Part shown: positions 63,079 through 64,000 of the stretch, one piece after another | Position numbering within the stretch: position 1 is the stretch's first letter | How the letters are laid out: each line of letters begins with the position of its first letter | DNA from: Methylocaldum sp002005105 | Lineage (GTDB): Bacteria; Pseudomonadota; Gammaproteobacteria; Methylococcales; Methylococcaceae | Reading direction: 5' to 3' | Length of the DNA stretch: 64,000 nt | NCBI RefSeq assembly: GCF_051027545.1 | Contig: NZ_CP194902.1 | Coordinates: forward strand, 372,001-436,000 | Made by a program: the position numbers and the translations under genes | Notes under the pieces: generated by a model | Told to the model about the DNA's origin: nothing | Seen by the model: the letters and a program-made list of their open reading frames with translations, nothing else | Database searches by the model: none

Positions 63079-63187
63079 AACACGCCCGGCACGGCGCTTC
63101 CGATTGCGCAGTCCGGGCTTGAATCGCTCGTCTTGGTCATATCGACGCCAACGGCTTCACCGCATTTTCCCGCGAGTAGATCTCCGA

Positions 63188-64000
63188 TCACTCCGCGAAC
63201 AACGCGTCCACAAATTTCCGCGCATCGAAATCCTGCAAATCATCGATGCCTTCGCCGATCCCGATGAACCGGATGGGCAGCCCGAACTGCTTGGCCAAGG
63301 CGAAAATAACGCCGCCTTTGGCGGTACCGTCGAGCTTGGTGAGCGCGATGCCCGTCAGCCCGACCGCTTCGTTGAACAGCTTGGCTTGGGAAATCGCATT
63401 CTGGCCGGTGCTCGCATCGAGCACCAAGAGCACCTCATGCGGCGCGGTCTCGTCCAACCTGCCCATGATGCGCTTGATCTTGCTGAGTTCCTCCATGAGA
63501 TTCGATTTCGTGTGGAGACGTCCCGCGGTATCGGCGATGAGCACGTCGACGCCCCGCGCCTGGGCCGCCTGCACCGCGTCGTAGATGACCGAAGCCGAAT
63601 CGGCCCCGGTATGCTGGGCGATCACCTGGACGTTGTTCCGCTCGCCCCAGGTCTGCAACTGCTCTACCGCCGCAGCGCGGAAAGTATCGCCGGCCGCCAG
63701 CATGACGCTGTGGCCTTGGTTTTGAAGACGCTTGGCGAGTTTGCCGATGGTCGTGGTCTTGCCCACGCCGTTCACGCCCACGACCAGGATCACGAACGGC
63801 CGCGTCTCGACCGGAATGTCGAGCGGAACGCTGACGGGCCGCAGGACATCGTATAAATACTCGCGGAGGCTGGCCGCCAAGGTGCCGACATCGGCTAGCT
63901 GATCCCGCTCCAGACTTTCCGTCAGATGGCGAATAATGTCCTGAGTCGCCGTCACGCCGACGTCGGCCATGAGCAATTGGGACTCGATGTCTTCCAAGAC
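63188..64000 (-). CDS. ftsY: signal recognition particle receptor FtsY, C-terminal part (runs off right edge)
   Basis: The frame stays open to base 64000. NG domain: helical N part (LEDIESQLLMADVGV), P-loop VVGVNGVGKTTTIGKLA, DTFRAAAVEQL, DTAGRLHTKSNLMEEL (in parts), TKLDGTAKGG and the closing GIGEGIDDLQDFDARKFVDALF (in parts). It receives ribosome-SRP complexes at the inner membrane. The acidic N-terminal A domain is outside the window. Convergent with gspD (109-nt gap). Confidence 0.97.
   Translation of the reverse strand, partial: VLEDIESQLLMADVGVTATQDIIRHLTESLERDQLADVGTLAASLREYLYDVLRPVSVPLDIPVETRPFVILVVGVNGVGKTTTIGKLAKRLQNQGHSVMLAAGDTFRAAAVEQLQTWGERNNVQVIAQHTGADSASVIYDAVQAAQARGVDVLIADTAGRLHTKSNLMEELSKIKRIMGRLDETAPHEVLLVLDASTGQNAISQAKLFNEAVGLTGIALTKLDGTAKGGVIFALAKQFGLPIRFIGIGEGIDDLQDFDARKFVDALFAE

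Overview
The window looks like a chromosomal segment of a gammaproteobacterium. It has no tRNA, rRNA, IS element or CRISPR array that I could recognise. The protein families (CmoB, RimO, SlyD, HemF, the bioBFHCD order, a RegB/RegA pair, an aa3-type oxidase and a type II secretion operon in the Xanthomonas xps order) fit a gammaproteobacterium of methanotroph-like or purple-sulfur-like affinity. Nothing here fixes the genus. Most genes are tightly packed and GC-rich. The block from about 15.1 to 26 kb is visibly more AT-rich and looks like a variable surface-glycan region.

Layout. 0-15 kb is housekeeping: pcnB (5' part, leaving the left edge), a small membrane protein, slyD, rimO and cmoB, hemF, mlaC, hemB, aroE, a gamma-carbonic-anhydrase-like protein, lemA with a GIDE/EF-hand membrane protein, and hisB-H-A-F-I-E on the minus strand. 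Upstream of hisB lies a perfect GacA-type box followed by a GGA-rich, terminator-ended small RNA candidate of the RsmY/RsmZ kind. The 3' part of that RNA is repeated about 1 kb further on, and between the two copies sits an MNT/HEPN toxin-antitoxin pair whose toxin is frameshifted. 15.6-26.7 kb is a glycan locus: three GT4 glycosyltransferases, an AsnB-like amidotransferase, a flippase, a methyltransferase and a GT2 glycosyltransferase. It ends with a GT-C/TPR membrane protein and a type IV pilin that has a sigma-54-type promoter.

27-32 kb holds the RegB/RegA redox two-component pair, then two tandem small-RNA candidates. These share the same 17-bp operator, an extended -10, a CCUCCU motif and an intrinsic terminator. 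An M48 lipoprotein protease, MsrA and Hsp33 follow, so stress and redox functions cluster here. 32-37 kb is an aa3-type cytochrome c oxidase operon (DUF2244, coxB, ctaD, a 36-residue assembly peptide, ctaG, coxC). 37-42 kb is the biotin operon, with comF divergent. 43-49.4 kb is a heavy-metal RND efflux operon ending in a PII-like gene. xthA and lpxD follow on the minus strand.

51.9-63.1 kb is a complete type II secretion operon, gspE-F-G-H-I-J-K-L-M-N-D, with an intrinsic terminator before gspD. The window ends inside ftsY.

The least-explained signals are the twin small RNAs beside regBA, the GacA-box small RNA with the 3'-end duplication around the MNT/HEPN block, and the pilin-linked GT-C protein. 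All assignments come from reading the sequence and from family knowledge; no database search was run.
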